Source of the DNA: Zoogloea sp. LCSB751
GTDB taxonomy: Bacteria > Pseudomonadota > Gammaproteobacteria > Burkholderiales > Rhodocyclaceae
Direction of reading: 5' to 3'
DNA: 64,000 bases
NCBI RefSeq assembly: GCF_002028455.1
Contig: NZ_MWUM01000028.1
Location: forward strand, 1-64,000
The notes under the pieces are model-generated. The model was not told the origin of the DNA and searched no databases. It worked only from the letters and a program-made list of their open reading frames with translations. The translations under genes and the position numbers were made by a program. Below, one piece after another: positions 6,257 through 18,134 of this stretch; positions within the stretch are counted from its first letter, which is position 1, and each line of letters begins with the position of its first letter.

Positions 6257-8945
6257 GGGTTGTCTCCAGAGGCAAAGTGAAGCGGAAGATACATCCTCCC
6301 GCGGGGTTGGCGTCTACCCACAGACGACCTTCATGAAATTCGACGATGGACCGGCAGATGTTGAGCCCCATGCCCATACCTTCCGGCTTGGTGGTGTAGA
6401 AGGGCGTGAACAGGCGCTCCCGCGCCTCGTCGGAGAGCCCGGGGCCGTGATCGGCGATCTCCACCTCCACCTGGTCGTGCTCGGTGCGGCGGGCCGATAC
6501 GGTCAGCACACGCTCCTCGGCCGGCGTGTCGCGCATCGCCTCGATGCCGTTCTTGACCAGGTTGAGCACCACCTGCTCGACCATCACCGCATCGACGAAC
6601 ACCGGCGGCAGATCGGCCGGCAGCTGGTTCAGCACCTGCGCACCGTGGCGGCGGGCGTCCACCTCGAGAAAGCCGATCGCGTCGTCCACGATGCCCGCCA
6701 GGGACACCGACGCCCGCCGAGGCTCGCTCTTGCGCACGAACTCGCGCACCCGGCGGATGATCTTGCCGGCCCGCTCGGCCTGGGCGCTGGCCTTCTGCAT
6801 GGCGGTGAGGATGTCCTCGCGCCGGTATTCGCCGGATTGCAGGCGATTGACGCAGCCCATCGAGTAGTTGGCGATGGCCGCCAGCGGCTGGTTGAGCTCG
6901 TGGGCCAGTGTCGATGCCATCTCGCCCATGGTGATCAGACGCGACGTGCGCTGCAGGCGCTCCTGCTGGGCCCGGTTCTCCTCATCCACGCGCTTGCGGT
7001 CGGTGATGTCGGTGGCGATCGCCATGCGCACCACCCGGCCATCCACCCAGCGGATGGCCCGCTCGCGGATGTGGTACCAGCGGCCTGACAGGGCATTACG
7101 CAGTTCGCCGTCGTAAAGTTCGCGAGGCACGTGGTCGGGCGTCAGGCGGCGCGGATCAACGTCGTACCACTGGGTATCGGGCGGCGTCGGCAAGCCGTAA
7201 CTGCCGACCCGTTGGCCTACCGCGTCGAAGCCGTAGATGCTCTTGAAGGCCCGGTTGGCAAAGAGGATCTCGTCATTGGCCGCATCGGCCACGTACACCG
7301 CCGCATCGAGGCCGTCGAGCACCGCCACGAAACGTTCGTGGGCCGCCTCCAGCTCGGCGCGCACCCGCTTGGGCTCGGTAATGTCGGTAATGGAAGCCAT
7401 CCAGCCGGTCTGCCGCCCTTCCCCATCGATCAGCGGCGACAGGTAGAAGCGGGTATCCAGGCGCTGCCCGTTCTTGCGCCGGATGCGCATCTCGAAACCG
7501 GTGTTCGGCGCATTGCCGGCGAGGGTCAGTTCCAGATTGCGCTGCAGCGGATCGTAGCTGTCCTTCGGCCAGTAGGGGAAAGGCGCCCGCGAGCCGACCA
7601 GTTCCTCCCGCGACCAGCCAGTCATGCGGCAGAAGGCCGGGTTCACATAGATGATCTCGCCGTTCAGGTCGATGGCGCGCAGACCGGTGACCAGGGATTC
7701 CTCCATCGCCTGGCGGAAGGCGTACTCGGCGCGCAGCGCCTCTTCCGCGGCCTTGCGCCCGGTGATGTCGTGGGCCACGGCGTACATCAGCTTTTCCTCG
7801 GGCACCGAATTGACGCTCCAGGCCAGCCACTTGTAGCTGCCGTCGGCGCAGCGGCAACGGTTCTCGAAGGCCCCCGGCGTACCCGAGGCGAGGCTGCGCA
7901 GGTGCTCGATGGTCTCGGCCACATCCTCCGCATGGATGAAATCGATGATGGAACGCCCCGGCAGCTCGTCCGGGAGCTGACCGAGGACCCGCTCGAAGGC
8001 CGGGTTACAGCGCCGGAACACCCCGTCCAGACTTAGGATGGCCAGCATGTCGAGGGACAGGTTGAACAGCCGGTCGCGCTCCTTCTCGACGCGTACCCGG
8101 CGGCGCATGTGGGCACGCAGAAGCCACAGGCTCCACAGCACGAACACCGACAGCCCGACGATGACGATGATCGGGAAGCCCTTCGGCAGATCGCTGGCCA
8201 CGTGATAAGCCGTCGCCTGCAGGGACAGGCCGTTCCCCGGCGGATCCAGTTCCACCGAGAAGGCCAGGCTTTCGTCGAGAGGATGGACCGCCGAGTTCAT
8301 GCCCAGCACCTCGCCCTCCGGCCCGGTGAAGGAGAGGCGGTACTTCTCGCCGAACCAGCTCGGCACCAGGTGCGTCACCATGCGCTCGATGGAGTACACC
8401 GCGACGATTGCGCCCAGCGGCGTGCGCCCCTGCTGTACCGGCACGTATACTTCCAGCACGGCCATGTTGCGGCCGTTCACATAGGCATCGGCATACACCG
8501 GCCGCCCCACTTCCCAAGAGCGCGCCAGAGCCGCGGCCTGGGTGCCCGACAGTGCATCGCCAGCCAGCCAGTCGGTGGTATCGAAGGGCGCCGTCCACTT
8601 GACGCGCTGCCCGCCGGCCACCCACACCACATTGACCAGCTCGGGGTTGTTGGCAATGTGCTGATTGGCCCGCACCTGGAAACCGTCGGCATCCAGGCTG
8701 CCCGCCGCCAGCTCGCGGGCCAGCTGGGACAGGAACTCCTCGGTGCCCTGCATGTGCAGGCGCATGGTCTGCTCGGCCCATTGCACGTCGCGCGCCAGCG
8801 CGTTGCGCTGGGTCTCGCGCTCCTGGTGCTGAAGTGTCCAGACGATGACCAGCATCGCCAGTGCGAACACCAGCACCGCAATGTAAGGCGCCGTCCAGTA
8901 CCAGTCGGCACGGGGCAGCGCGGAAGTTCGAGACTTGTTCAGCAT
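6231..8945 (-). CDS. PAS-domain sensor histidine kinase, FixL/TodS-like
   Basis: This is a 904-residue membrane sensor. The order is TM1 (about 19-38), a periplasmic region of about 215 residues, TM2 (about 257-277), three PAS domains (about 290-397, 412-527 and 537-655), then HisKA with the phospho-acceptor His682 in AHELNQPLAAIANY, and a HATPase domain with ADHGPGL and GMGMGLNI. The HELNQPL signature is that of FixL/DctS-type kinases. An open frame extends to 8984, but the ATG at 8945 has an AAAGG site 5 nt upstream while the longer start has none. It overlaps the FixJ-type regulator gene. An orphan LivK-like binding protein is divergently transcribed and may deliver the ligand to the periplasmic domain (inference). 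Confidence 0.93.
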   Translation of the reverse strand: MLNKSRTSALPRADWYWTAPYIAVLVFALAMLVIVWTLQHQERETQRNALARDVQWAEQTMRLHMQGTEEFLSQLARELAAGSLDADGFQVRANQHIANNPELVNVVWVAGGQRVKWTAPFDTTDWLAGDALSGTQAAALARSWEVGRPVYADAYVNGRNMAVLEVYVPVQQGRTPLGAIVAVYSIERMVTHLVPSWFGEKYRLSFTGPEGEVLGMNSAVHPLDESLAFSVELDPPGNGLSLQATAYHVASDLPKGFPIIVIVGLSVFVLWSLWLLRAHMRRRVRVEKERDRLFNLSLDMLAILSLDGVFRRCNPAFERVLGQLPDELPGRSIIDFIHAEDVAETIEHLRSLASGTPGAFENRCRCADGSYKWLAWSVNSVPEEKLMYAVAHDITGRKAAEEALRAEYAFRQAMEESLVTGLRAIDLNGEIIYVNPAFCRMTGWSREELVGSRAPFPYWPKDSYDPLQRNLELTLAGNAPNTGFEMRIRRKNGQRLDTRFYLSPLIDGEGRQTGWMASITDITEPKRVRAELEAAHERFVAVLDGLDAAVYVADAANDEILFANRAFKSIYGFDAVGQRVGSYGLPTPPDTQWYDVDPRRLTPDHVPRELYDGELRNALSGRWYHIRERAIRWVDGRVVRMAIATDITDRKRVDEENRAQQERLQRTSRLITMGEMASTLAHELNQPLAAIANYSMGCVNRLQSGEYRREDILTAMQKASAQAERAGKIIRRVREFVRKSEPRRASVSLAGIVDDAIGFLEVDARRHGAQVLNQLPADLPPVFVDAVMVEQVVLNLVKNGIEAMRDTPAEERVLTVSARRTEHDQVEVEIADHGPGLSDEARERLFTPFYTTKPEGMGMGLNICRSIVEFHEGRLWVDANPAGGCIFRFTLPLETTRETASLDA

Positions 8946-9141
8946 TTGCCTTTCATCCTGCTTGGGTCGGCCGAGGCGGGGCATCCGGGCTAACCCTAAC
9001 CGGGGCGCCTCTGCCCGGCCGGGGCTGACCGCCCGGAGCTACGGGTTTTTACCAATATCCGCCCCCCAGTCGAGGGAATAGCTTGCGGCGTTCATCCGCA
9101 GCGACTCGCAACAACACCTACAACGACAGGCGGAGACACCC

Positions 9142-10335
9142 TTGCTTCAAATCGTGCGCCTGGCCGGCATCGTCGCCCTCAGCCTGACTGCGCTGTGCGC
9201 CAGCGCCGTCGAGCCGATCAAGGTCGGCGTGTCCGGCCCCTTCACCGGTGGTTCGAGTCCGATGGGCATCGCGATGCGCGACGGCATCCGCCTGGCAGCG
9301 CAGGAGATCAACGAAGCCGGCGGGATTCTCGGCCGGCCGCTACAGCTGATCGAGCGGGACGATGAAGCACGCCCCGAGCGCGGTGCCCAGGTCGCCCAGG
9401 AAATGATCAACCGGGAACGCGTCATCGCCGGCCTCGGCATCGTCAATACCGGCGTTGCGCTGGCCAGCCAGCGCTTCTACCAGCAGGCCCACATCCCGAT
9501 GATCACCTCGGTGGCCACCGGCTCGATCATTACCAAGCAGTTCCTGCCCCCCCAGTATCCGGACAACTATATCTTCCGCGTGTCGGCGCCGGACTCCATC
9601 CAGGCGGCGATGATCGTCGAGGAAGCGGTCGAGCGACGCCACCTGCGCCGGCTGGCGATCTTCCACGACAGCACCAATTATGGCCAGCTCGGCCGCGAGG
9701 ACCTGGAGCGCGCCCTCGAACGCCACGGCATCAAGCCGGTCGCCATCGAGCGCTTCAACATCCGCGACGTGGACATGACGCCGCAGCTGACCCGCGCGCG
9801 GGCCGCCGGCACCGAAGGCATCCTCACCTACGGCCTCGGCCCCGAGCTGGCCCACCTCGCCAACGGCATGGTACGGATCGGCTGGAAGGTCCCGCTGGTC
9901 GGCAGCTGGGCGCTGGCCATGTCGAACTTCATCGACAACGCCGGCCCCAACGCGGAAGGCACCCGCATGCCCCAGACCTTCATCCAGGAAGGTGAGACGC
10001 CACGGCGCAAGCGTTTCATCGAACGTTACCGCAAGGCCTTCGGTGTGGAGCGCATCCCGGTGGCCCCCGCTGCCGCCCAGGGCTACGACTCCATGCTGCT
10101 GCTCGCCACCGCCATCCGCCAGGCGCGCAGCACCGAAGGCCACCGCCTGCGGGAGGCGCTTGAATCGCTGAAGGAACATGTAGAGGGCATCGTCATGGTA
10201 TATGATCGGCCCTTCTCCAAGACCGACCACGAGTCCATCGATTCGACGCGCATTCCGGTCATGGGGGAAGTACGCAACAGACAAGTGGTCTTCGCCTACG
10301 ACGAAGACCGGAAGCGGGACGCGTTTCACAAATGA
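9142..10335 (+). CDS. orphan LivK-type periplasmic binding protein (Peripla_BP_6)
   Basis: This 397-residue secreted protein starts at TTG with a GGCGGAG site 6 nt upstream. A signal peptide of about 22 residues ends near ASAVEP. The mature part starts PIKVGVSGPFTGGSSPMGIAMRDGIRLA in type I binding-protein style, as in branched-chain amino acid and aromatic-acid ABC receptors. No livHMGF permease or ATPase genes are adjacent, and a terminator follows immediately. It is divergent from a FixL-like kinase with a large periplasmic domain. A receptor role feeding that kinase is plausible; a stray transport receptor is the alternative. Confidence 0.88.
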   Translation: MLQIVRLAGIVALSLTALCASAVEPIKVGVSGPFTGGSSPMGIAMRDGIRLAAQEINEAGGILGRPLQLIERDDEARPERGAQVAQEMINRERVIAGLGIVNTGVALASQRFYQQAHIPMITSVATGSIITKQFLPPQYPDNYIFRVSAPDSIQAAMIVEEAVERRHLRRLAIFHDSTNYGQLGREDLERALERHGIKPVAIERFNIRDVDMTPQLTRARAAGTEGILTYGLGPELAHLANGMVRIGWKVPLVGSWALAMSNFIDNAGPNAEGTRMPQTFIQEGETPRRKRFIERYRKAFGVERIPVAPAAAQGYDSMLLLATAIRQARSTEGHRLREALESLKEHVEGIVMVYDRPFSKTDHESIDSTRIPVMGEVRNRQVVFAYDEDRKRDAFHK

Positions 10336-10366
10336 TCCCGCCACGCGGAACACCTATTTCCGCAAG

Positions 10367-10414
10367 CGGCCGGGGGTTTTCTCCCTCCCTCCCTCGCCCC
10401 CGGCCGTTTTTTTT
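10367..10414 (+). terminator. intrinsic terminator after the LivK-like gene
   Basis: A perfect 10-bp GC-rich stem (10367-10376 with 10397-10406) has a 20-nt pyrimidine-rich loop and is followed by eight T residues (10407-10414). It lies about 30 bp after the LivK-like stop codon. Confidence 0.88.
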
Positions 10415-10764
10415 CCTTACCCCGTCGAACGAAGCTTCGCCGGCCGGAGCCCTCGGGCCCGGCCGGCGCTAAGCCTTGCGGACACCCGCTGATGTCCGCA
10501 ATTCCGCTCTTCGCCAATCCACACAGTCGTCGTTCCGCACGGGCGCAGTCGCGCCCTGAGTCCGTCCACCGCAACTCTCTGCACGCGGAAAAAAACAAAA
10601 ATTTACTCAGAGTAGAACTTCGTTCTTATTGCACAATGCGATAGATCGTTTTATATTGCGAAAAATCAGGACCGCGATCCGGTCCATGCAGGTTTGCAGC
10701 GAAGCCCTGCTGCCGCCACCCGCGGCAGCTATCCACAACCCGCAAGTCATGAGGAGACAAGACC
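10415..10764 (+). promoter_or_regulatory. aceE upstream region, 350 bp non-coding
   Basis: No gene is seen between the LivK terminator and aceE. A short perfect hairpin (10478-10485 with 10493-10500) has no T-run. From about 10590 the sequence turns AT-rich, unlike its surroundings, and holds the aceE promoter listed separately. The remaining 5' leader of about 100 bp ends in an AGGAG-type ribosome-binding site (AGGAGACAAG) before the ATG at 10765. A PdhR-type operator was not recognised. Confidence 0.6.
10629..10657 (+). promoter_or_regulatory. sigma-70 promoter of the pyruvate dehydrogenase operon
   Basis: A -35 box TTGCAC (10629-10634) and a -10 box TATATT (10652-10657) are separated by 17 bp within an AT-rich island. 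The predicted transcription start is near 10664, giving a leader of about 100 nt. The two boxes match consensus at 4/6 and 5/6 positions. Confidence 0.7.
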
Positions 10765-13452
<2,688 letters not shown>

Positions 13453-13470
13453 TCGCCGAGGAGTACAAAC

Positions 13471-15153
13471 ATGAGCCAACTCATCGAAGTCAAAGTCCCC
13501 GACATCGGCGATTTCTCCGACGTGCCGGTGATCGAACTGTTCGTCAAGGTCGGTGACACCATCAAGGTGGACGACGCCATCGCCACGCTGGAATCCGACA
13601 AGGCCACGATGGACGTCCCGTCCTCCGCCGCCGGAGTCGTCAAGGAAGTGCTGGTCAGCCTCGGCGACCGCGTTTCCGAAGGCGCCGTGCTGATCAAGAT
13701 CGAAGCCGCCGGCGCTGCCGCTGCGGTGGCCGCTCCGGCCCCTGCTGCAGCGGCCCCGGCTCCGGCGCCCGCTCCTGCCGCGGCGCCCGCCGCCGCAGCC
13801 CCGGCTGCCGCGCCGGCCGCTGGTGGTGGCGTGGTCGAGGTGAAGGTGCCGGACATCGGTGACTTCTCCGACGTGCCCGTCATCGAGCTGTTCGTGAAGG
13901 TCGGCGACAGCATCAAGGCAGAAGACGCCATTGCCACGTTGGAATCCGACAAGGCCACGATGGACGTGCCCTCCTCCGCCACCGGCGTGGTGAAGGAAGT
14001 GCTGGTCCAGCTCGGCAGCCGGGTGTCCGAAGGCGCCGTGCTGATCAAGGTCGAAACCGGTGCCGGCGCAGCCGCTCCGGCTGCGGCTCCGTCCCCTGCC
14101 GCCGTCGCCGCGGCCGCCACGCCGGCAGCCGCCCTGCTGGTGGACGGTGCCCCGGCACTGGCCGCTCCGGTCGCTGCCGCGGCTGCCGCCGCTGCAGCCG
14201 CCCCGTCCGCCGTCAAGCTCGGCGGCAAGGTGCACGCCAGCCCGTCCGTCCGTGCCTTCGCCCGCGAACTGGGTGTCGATCTAGCCCAGGTCAAGGCCAC
14301 CGGTCCGAAGAACCGCATCCTGCAGGCCGACGTCACCGCCTTCGTGAAGGGCGCCATGAGCACTGGCGTCGTCCCGGGCAAGACCGTCGCCGCCGCTGCC
14401 GTCGGCAGCCTGGGTGGCGGGCTCGACCTGCTGCCGTGGCCGAAGGTCGATTTCGCCAAGTTCGGCGAGGTCGAGGTCAAGCCGCTATCACGCATCAAGA
14501 AGATCTCCGGCCAGAACCTCGCCCGCAACTGGGCGATGATCCCGGCGGTGACGTATCACGAAGACGCCGACATCACCGACCTGGAAGCCTTCCGCGTCCA
14601 GATGAACAAGGAGTACGAGAAGTCCGGCAAGAAGCTGACCATGCTCGCCTTCATCATCAAGGCCTCGGTGCGCGCGCTGCAGGAGTTCCCCGAGTTCAAC
14701 ACCAGTCTCGACGGCGACAACCTGGTCTACAAGAAGTACTTCAACATCGCCTTCGCGGCCGACACCCCCAACGGCCTGGTCGTACCGGTGGTGAAGGACG
14801 CCGACAAGAAGAGCGTGTTCGACATCGCCGCCGAAACCGGCTCCCTGGCCAAGCTCGCCCGTGACGGCAAGCTCAAGCCGGCCGACATGTCCGGCGCCTG
14901 CTTCACCATCTCCAGCCTCGGCGGCATCGGCGGCACCTACTTCGCGCCGATCGTCAATGCGCCGGAAGTGGCCATCCTGGGCGTCAACAAGTCGGTGATG
15001 AAGCCGGTGTGGGACGGCAAGCAGTTCGTGCCGCGCCTGACCCTGCCGATGTCCCTGACCGCCGACCACCGCGTGATCGACGGCGCCCTGGCGACCCGCT
15101 TCAACGTGTACCTCGCCCAACTGCTGGCCGACTTCCGTCGGGTCATGCTCTAA
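13471..15153 (+). CDS. aceF: dihydrolipoyllysine acetyltransferase (PDH E2), two lipoyl domains
   Basis: This 560-residue core protein of the pyruvate dehydrogenase complex transfers acetyl groups to CoA. There are two N-terminal lipoyl domains, with lipoylated Lys44 and Lys161 in ESDKATMDVP. Flexible Ala/Pro linkers follow each, then a peripheral-subunit-binding domain (about 250-290, ASPSVRAFARELGVDL) and a catalytic domain with His533 in ADHRVIDG. Two lipoyl domains is common in betaproteobacteria, against three in E. coli. Both lipoyl coding segments are nearly identical to each other and to the one in lpdA. It sits 10 bp upstream of lpdA. Confidence 0.97.
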   Translation: MSQLIEVKVPDIGDFSDVPVIELFVKVGDTIKVDDAIATLESDKATMDVPSSAAGVVKEVLVSLGDRVSEGAVLIKIEAAGAAAAVAAPAPAAAAPAPAPAPAAAPAAAAPAAAPAAGGGVVEVKVPDIGDFSDVPVIELFVKVGDSIKAEDAIATLESDKATMDVPSSATGVVKEVLVQLGSRVSEGAVLIKVETGAGAAAPAAAPSPAAVAAAATPAAALLVDGAPALAAPVAAAAAAAAAAPSAVKLGGKVHASPSVRAFARELGVDLAQVKATGPKNRILQADVTAFVKGAMSTGVVPGKTVAAAAVGSLGGGLDLLPWPKVDFAKFGEVEVKPLSRIKKISGQNLARNWAMIPAVTYHEDADITDLEAFRVQMNKEYEKSGKKLTMLAFIIKASVRALQEFPEFNTSLDGDNLVYKKYFNIAFAADTPNGLVVPVVKDADKKSVFDIAAETGSLAKLARDGKLKPADMSGACFTISSLGGIGGTYFAPIVNAPEVAILGVNKSVMKPVWDGKQFVPRLTLPMSLTADHRVIDGALATRFNVYLAQLLADFRRVML

Positions 15154-15163
15154 GGAGATCGCC

Positions 15164-16939
15164 ATGAGCCTCGTAGAAGTCAAGGTTCCGGACATCGGCG
15201 ATTTCTCCGACGTCCCGGTCATCGAGCTGTTCGTGAAGGTCGGCGACACCATCAAGGTGGACGACGCCATCGCCACCCTCGAATCCGACAAGGCCACGAT
15301 GGACGTGCCGTCCTCCGCCGCTGGCGTGATCAAGGAAGTCCGCGTCGCCCTGGGTGACCGGGTCGGCGAAGGCAAGGTGCTGATCGTCGTCGAAGCCGAC
15401 GGCGCCGGCGCCAGCCCGGCTCCCGCCGCAGCCCCGGCTCCAGCCGCAGCGCCTGCCGCCCCCGCGGTGGCCGCACCGGCTGCCGCCAGCCACGCCGGCG
15501 CGGCCGACGTGGAGTACGACATGGTCGTCCTCGGCGCCGGTCCCGGCGGCTACTCCGCGGCCTTCCGCGCCGCCGACCTGGGCCTCAAGACCGCCATCAT
15601 CGAGCGCTACGCCACCCTCGGCGGCGTGTGCCTGAACGTGGGCTGCATCCCGTCCAAGGCCCTGCTGCACGTGGCGGCGGTGATCGAGGAGGCCGAACAC
15701 GCCTCCGTCGCCGGCGTCAGCTTCGCCAAGCCCTCCGTCGATGTGGACGCCCTGCGCGCCCACAAGGACAAGGTCGTCGGCAAGCTCACCGGCGGCCTGG
15801 CCGGCATGGCCAAGGGCCGCAAGGTGGACGTGATCCGCGGCTACGGCAGCTTCCTCGACCCGAACCACATCGAAGTCGAGGAAACCACCGGCGACGCCCA
15901 GGACAAGACCGGCGCCAAGAAGGTCGTGAAGTTCAAGCAGGCCATCATCGCCGCCGGCTCCGCGGCGGTGCACCTGCCCTTCATCCCCCGCGACCCGCGC
16001 ATCGTCGACTCCACCGGCGCGCTGGAACTACGCTTCGTGCCGGCCAAGATGCTGGTCATCGGCGGCGGCATCATCGGTCTGGAAATGGCCACCGTCTATT
16101 CGACCCTCGGCGCCCGCGTCGATGTGGTGGAAATGCTGGACGGCCTGATGCAGGGCCCGGACCGCGACGCCGTCAAGGTGTGGGAGAAGCAGAACGCCAA
16201 CCGCTTCGACAAGATCATGCTGAAGACCAAGACGGTCGCCGTGGATGCCAAGGAAGACGGCCTCTACGTAACCTTCGAGGGCGAAGGCGCGCCGACGGAG
16301 CCGGTCAAGTACGACCTGATCCTGCAGTCCGCCGGTCGCGCGCCCAACGGCAAGAAGATCGGCGCCGACAAGGCCGGCGTGATCGTCACCGACCGCGGCT
16401 TCATCCCGGTGGATGCGCAGATGCGTACCAACGTGCCCAACATCTTTGCCATCGGCGACGTCGTCGGCCAGCCCATGCTCGCCCACAAGGCGGTGCATGA
16501 AGCCCACGTGGCGGCGGAAGTCGCAGCCGGCCACAAGGCAGCCTTCGACGCCACCGTGATCCCGGGCGTGGCCTACACCCATCCGGAAGTGGCATGGGTC
16601 GGCTACACCGAAGCCCAGGCCAAGGCCGAAGGCAAGAAGGTCGAAACCGCCAAGTTCCCGTGGGCCGCCAGCGGCCGCGCGATCGCCAACGGTGCCGACT
16701 ACGGCTTCACCAAGCTGATCTTCGACGCGGAGACCCACCGGGTCATCGGCGGCACCATCGTCGGCCCGTCGGCCGGCGACATGATCGGCGAAGTGTGCCT
16801 GGCCATCGAGATGGGTGCCGACGCGGTAGACATCGGCAAGACCATCCACCCGCACCCAACCCTTGGCGAAACCGTCGGCATGGCCGCGGAAGTCGCCCAC
16901 GGCAGCTGCACCGACGTGCCGCCTGCCCGCAAAAAGTAA
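15164..16939 (+). CDS. lpdA: dihydrolipoyl dehydrogenase (E3) with N-terminal lipoyl domain
   Basis: This 591-residue flavoprotein re-oxidises dihydrolipoyl groups with NAD+. It has an extra N-terminal lipoyl domain (Lys43) and an Ala/Pro linker (about 82-112) before the FAD-binding GAGPGGYSAAFRAADLG. The redox disulfide is Cys156/Cys161 in GGVCLNVGCIPSK, and the C-terminal HPHPTLGET carries the catalytic His. Lipoyl-E3 fusions are a known betaproteobacterial and Neisseria feature. It is the last gene of the operon, followed by a strong terminator. Confidence 0.97.
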   Translation: MSLVEVKVPDIGDFSDVPVIELFVKVGDTIKVDDAIATLESDKATMDVPSSAAGVIKEVRVALGDRVGEGKVLIVVEADGAGASPAPAAAPAPAAAPAAPAVAAPAAASHAGAADVEYDMVVLGAGPGGYSAAFRAADLGLKTAIIERYATLGGVCLNVGCIPSKALLHVAAVIEEAEHASVAGVSFAKPSVDVDALRAHKDKVVGKLTGGLAGMAKGRKVDVIRGYGSFLDPNHIEVEETTGDAQDKTGAKKVVKFKQAIIAAGSAAVHLPFIPRDPRIVDSTGALELRFVPAKMLVIGGGIIGLEMATVYSTLGARVDVVEMLDGLMQGPDRDAVKVWEKQNANRFDKIMLKTKTVAVDAKEDGLYVTFEGEGAPTEPVKYDLILQSAGRAPNGKKIGADKAGVIVTDRGFIPVDAQMRTNVPNIFAIGDVVGQPMLAHKAVHEAHVAAEVAAGHKAAFDATVIPGVAYTHPEVAWVGYTEAQAKAEGKKVETAKFPWAASGRAIANGADYGFTKLIFDAETHRVIGGTIVGPSAGDMIGEVCLAIEMGADAVDIGKTIHPHPTLGETVGMAAEVAHGSCTDVPPARKK

Positions 16940-16976
16940 AACGCCCAACGTTCCGATCCCTGTTGCAGCGTTGTTT

Positions 16977-17003
16977 TGGCGGCCCTTGGGCCGCCATTTT
17001 TTT
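16977..17003 (+). terminator. intrinsic terminator of the aceE-aceF-lpdA operon
   Basis: A GC-rich 8-9 bp stem (16977-16984 with 16989-16996) has a tight CTTG loop and is followed by seven T residues. It lies 38 bp after the lpdA stop, before the convergent DHOD-like gene. Confidence 0.88.
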
Positions 17004-17105
17004 CGCCTGTTCCGGGCTAGAGCGACCTGTCCGAATTTTTATGGGGGCTGGCGTCACCGCGATACGGGGTAAGCCGACACCGCCCCGCTTTAACGCGCCG
17101 GCAGC

Positions 17106-18119
17106 TTAGCGCCACACGCCACTCCGCGGCGTGAAACTGTCGAGCACCTTGATGTAGCTGCGCCGGGCCACCGCGTCCGGATCGCGCAGGTTGGACTGGC
17201 ACATGCTGCCCTTCAACTGCGTGATGGAGTGATACTCCCGCTCGGCCATCCAGGCCTCGATGTCCCGCAGGATCAGACTCAAGCGCTCGGAACCATGGCT
17301 CAGCAGGCAGGACGCCAGATGCACCACGTCGGCGCCAGCCAGCAGCAGCTTGAGGGCCTCGTCAGCACTATGCACGCCGCCGGTGGCGGCCAGCGTCATC
17401 TGCGTCTGGGCCCGCAGGATGGCGATCCAGCGGATGCGCAACAAGGCCTCCTCACGGCTTGACAGGTGCAGTTGATCCACCATGCGCAGGCTGTCCAGGT
17501 CGATGTCCGGCTGGAAGAAGCGGTTGAACAGCGCCACGCCGCTCGCCCCGACCAACTCCAGGCGCCGCACGAAATGCGGCAACGACGAGAAGAACGGCGG
17601 CAGCTTCATCACCACCGGGATCGTCACCACGCTGCGCAGTTCCGCCAGCAAGGCCACGTAGCGCGCCTCGACGGAATCGCCGCTTTCGGCCGGATCGGCG
17701 GCCACGTGATAGACATTGAGTTCCAGCGCATCGGCACCGGCCTCCTGCAGCGCGCGGCCGAGATCCACCCAGCCGGACGGCGTCACCCCGTTGAGGCTGG
17801 CGACGACCGGGATGGACAGCCGCTGCTTGACCCGCCGCAGGTGCTCCAGGTAACGCTCCAGCGCCCCCTGGAAATGGCCGTGGTCAGGCAGGAAGCCGGA
17901 CGACTCGCCGTCGTGGAAATCCGCGTGCAGCAGAAAGCGGTCGCTCATCGCGTCTTCGGCGATGATTTCCTCCTCATAGAGGGAATGCAGCACCACCGCC
18001 GCCGCGCCGGCGTCCTCCAGGCGCAGCAACGAGTCGAGCTGCTTCGACAGCGGTGAGGCGGATGGCACCAGCGGGTTCTTCAGCTTGAGGCCGAGGTATT
18101 CGGTTGTGAGGTCGATCAT
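17106..18119 (-). CDS. dihydroorotate dehydrogenase-like flavoprotein (NifJ-associated)
   Basis: This 337-residue TIM-barrel protein is related to PyrD class 1. NPLVPSASPLSK, VVASLNGVTPSGW, ELNVYHVAA and the C-terminal GADVVHLASCLL phosphate/FMN-binding loop are recognisable. It lies 15 bp downstream of nifJ on the same strand, and homologues often sit beside NifJ-type pyruvate:ferredoxin oxidoreductases, which argues against a routine pyrimidine role. It may be a ferredoxin-linked flavoenzyme acting on another substrate. The reaction is unknown. A MCQSN motif near residue 314 is suggestive only. Confidence 0.8.
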   Translation of the reverse strand: MIDLTTEYLGLKLKNPLVPSASPLSKQLDSLLRLEDAGAAAVVLHSLYEEEIIAEDAMSDRFLLHADFHDGESSGFLPDHGHFQGALERYLEHLRRVKQRLSIPVVASLNGVTPSGWVDLGRALQEAGADALELNVYHVAADPAESGDSVEARYVALLAELRSVVTIPVVMKLPPFFSSLPHFVRRLELVGASGVALFNRFFQPDIDLDSLRMVDQLHLSSREEALLRIRWIAILRAQTQMTLAATGGVHSADEALKLLLAGADVVHLASCLLSHGSERLSLILRDIEAWMAEREYHSITQLKGSMCQSNLRDPDAVARRSYIKVLDSFTPRSGVWR

Positions 18120-18134
18120 CGCAAGTCTCCGTCG

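Noticed and set aside
17106..18119. Annotation as pyrD (pyrimidine synthesis)
   Set aside because: The nifJ linkage and divergence from standard PyrD sequences argue against it; kept as DHOD-like.
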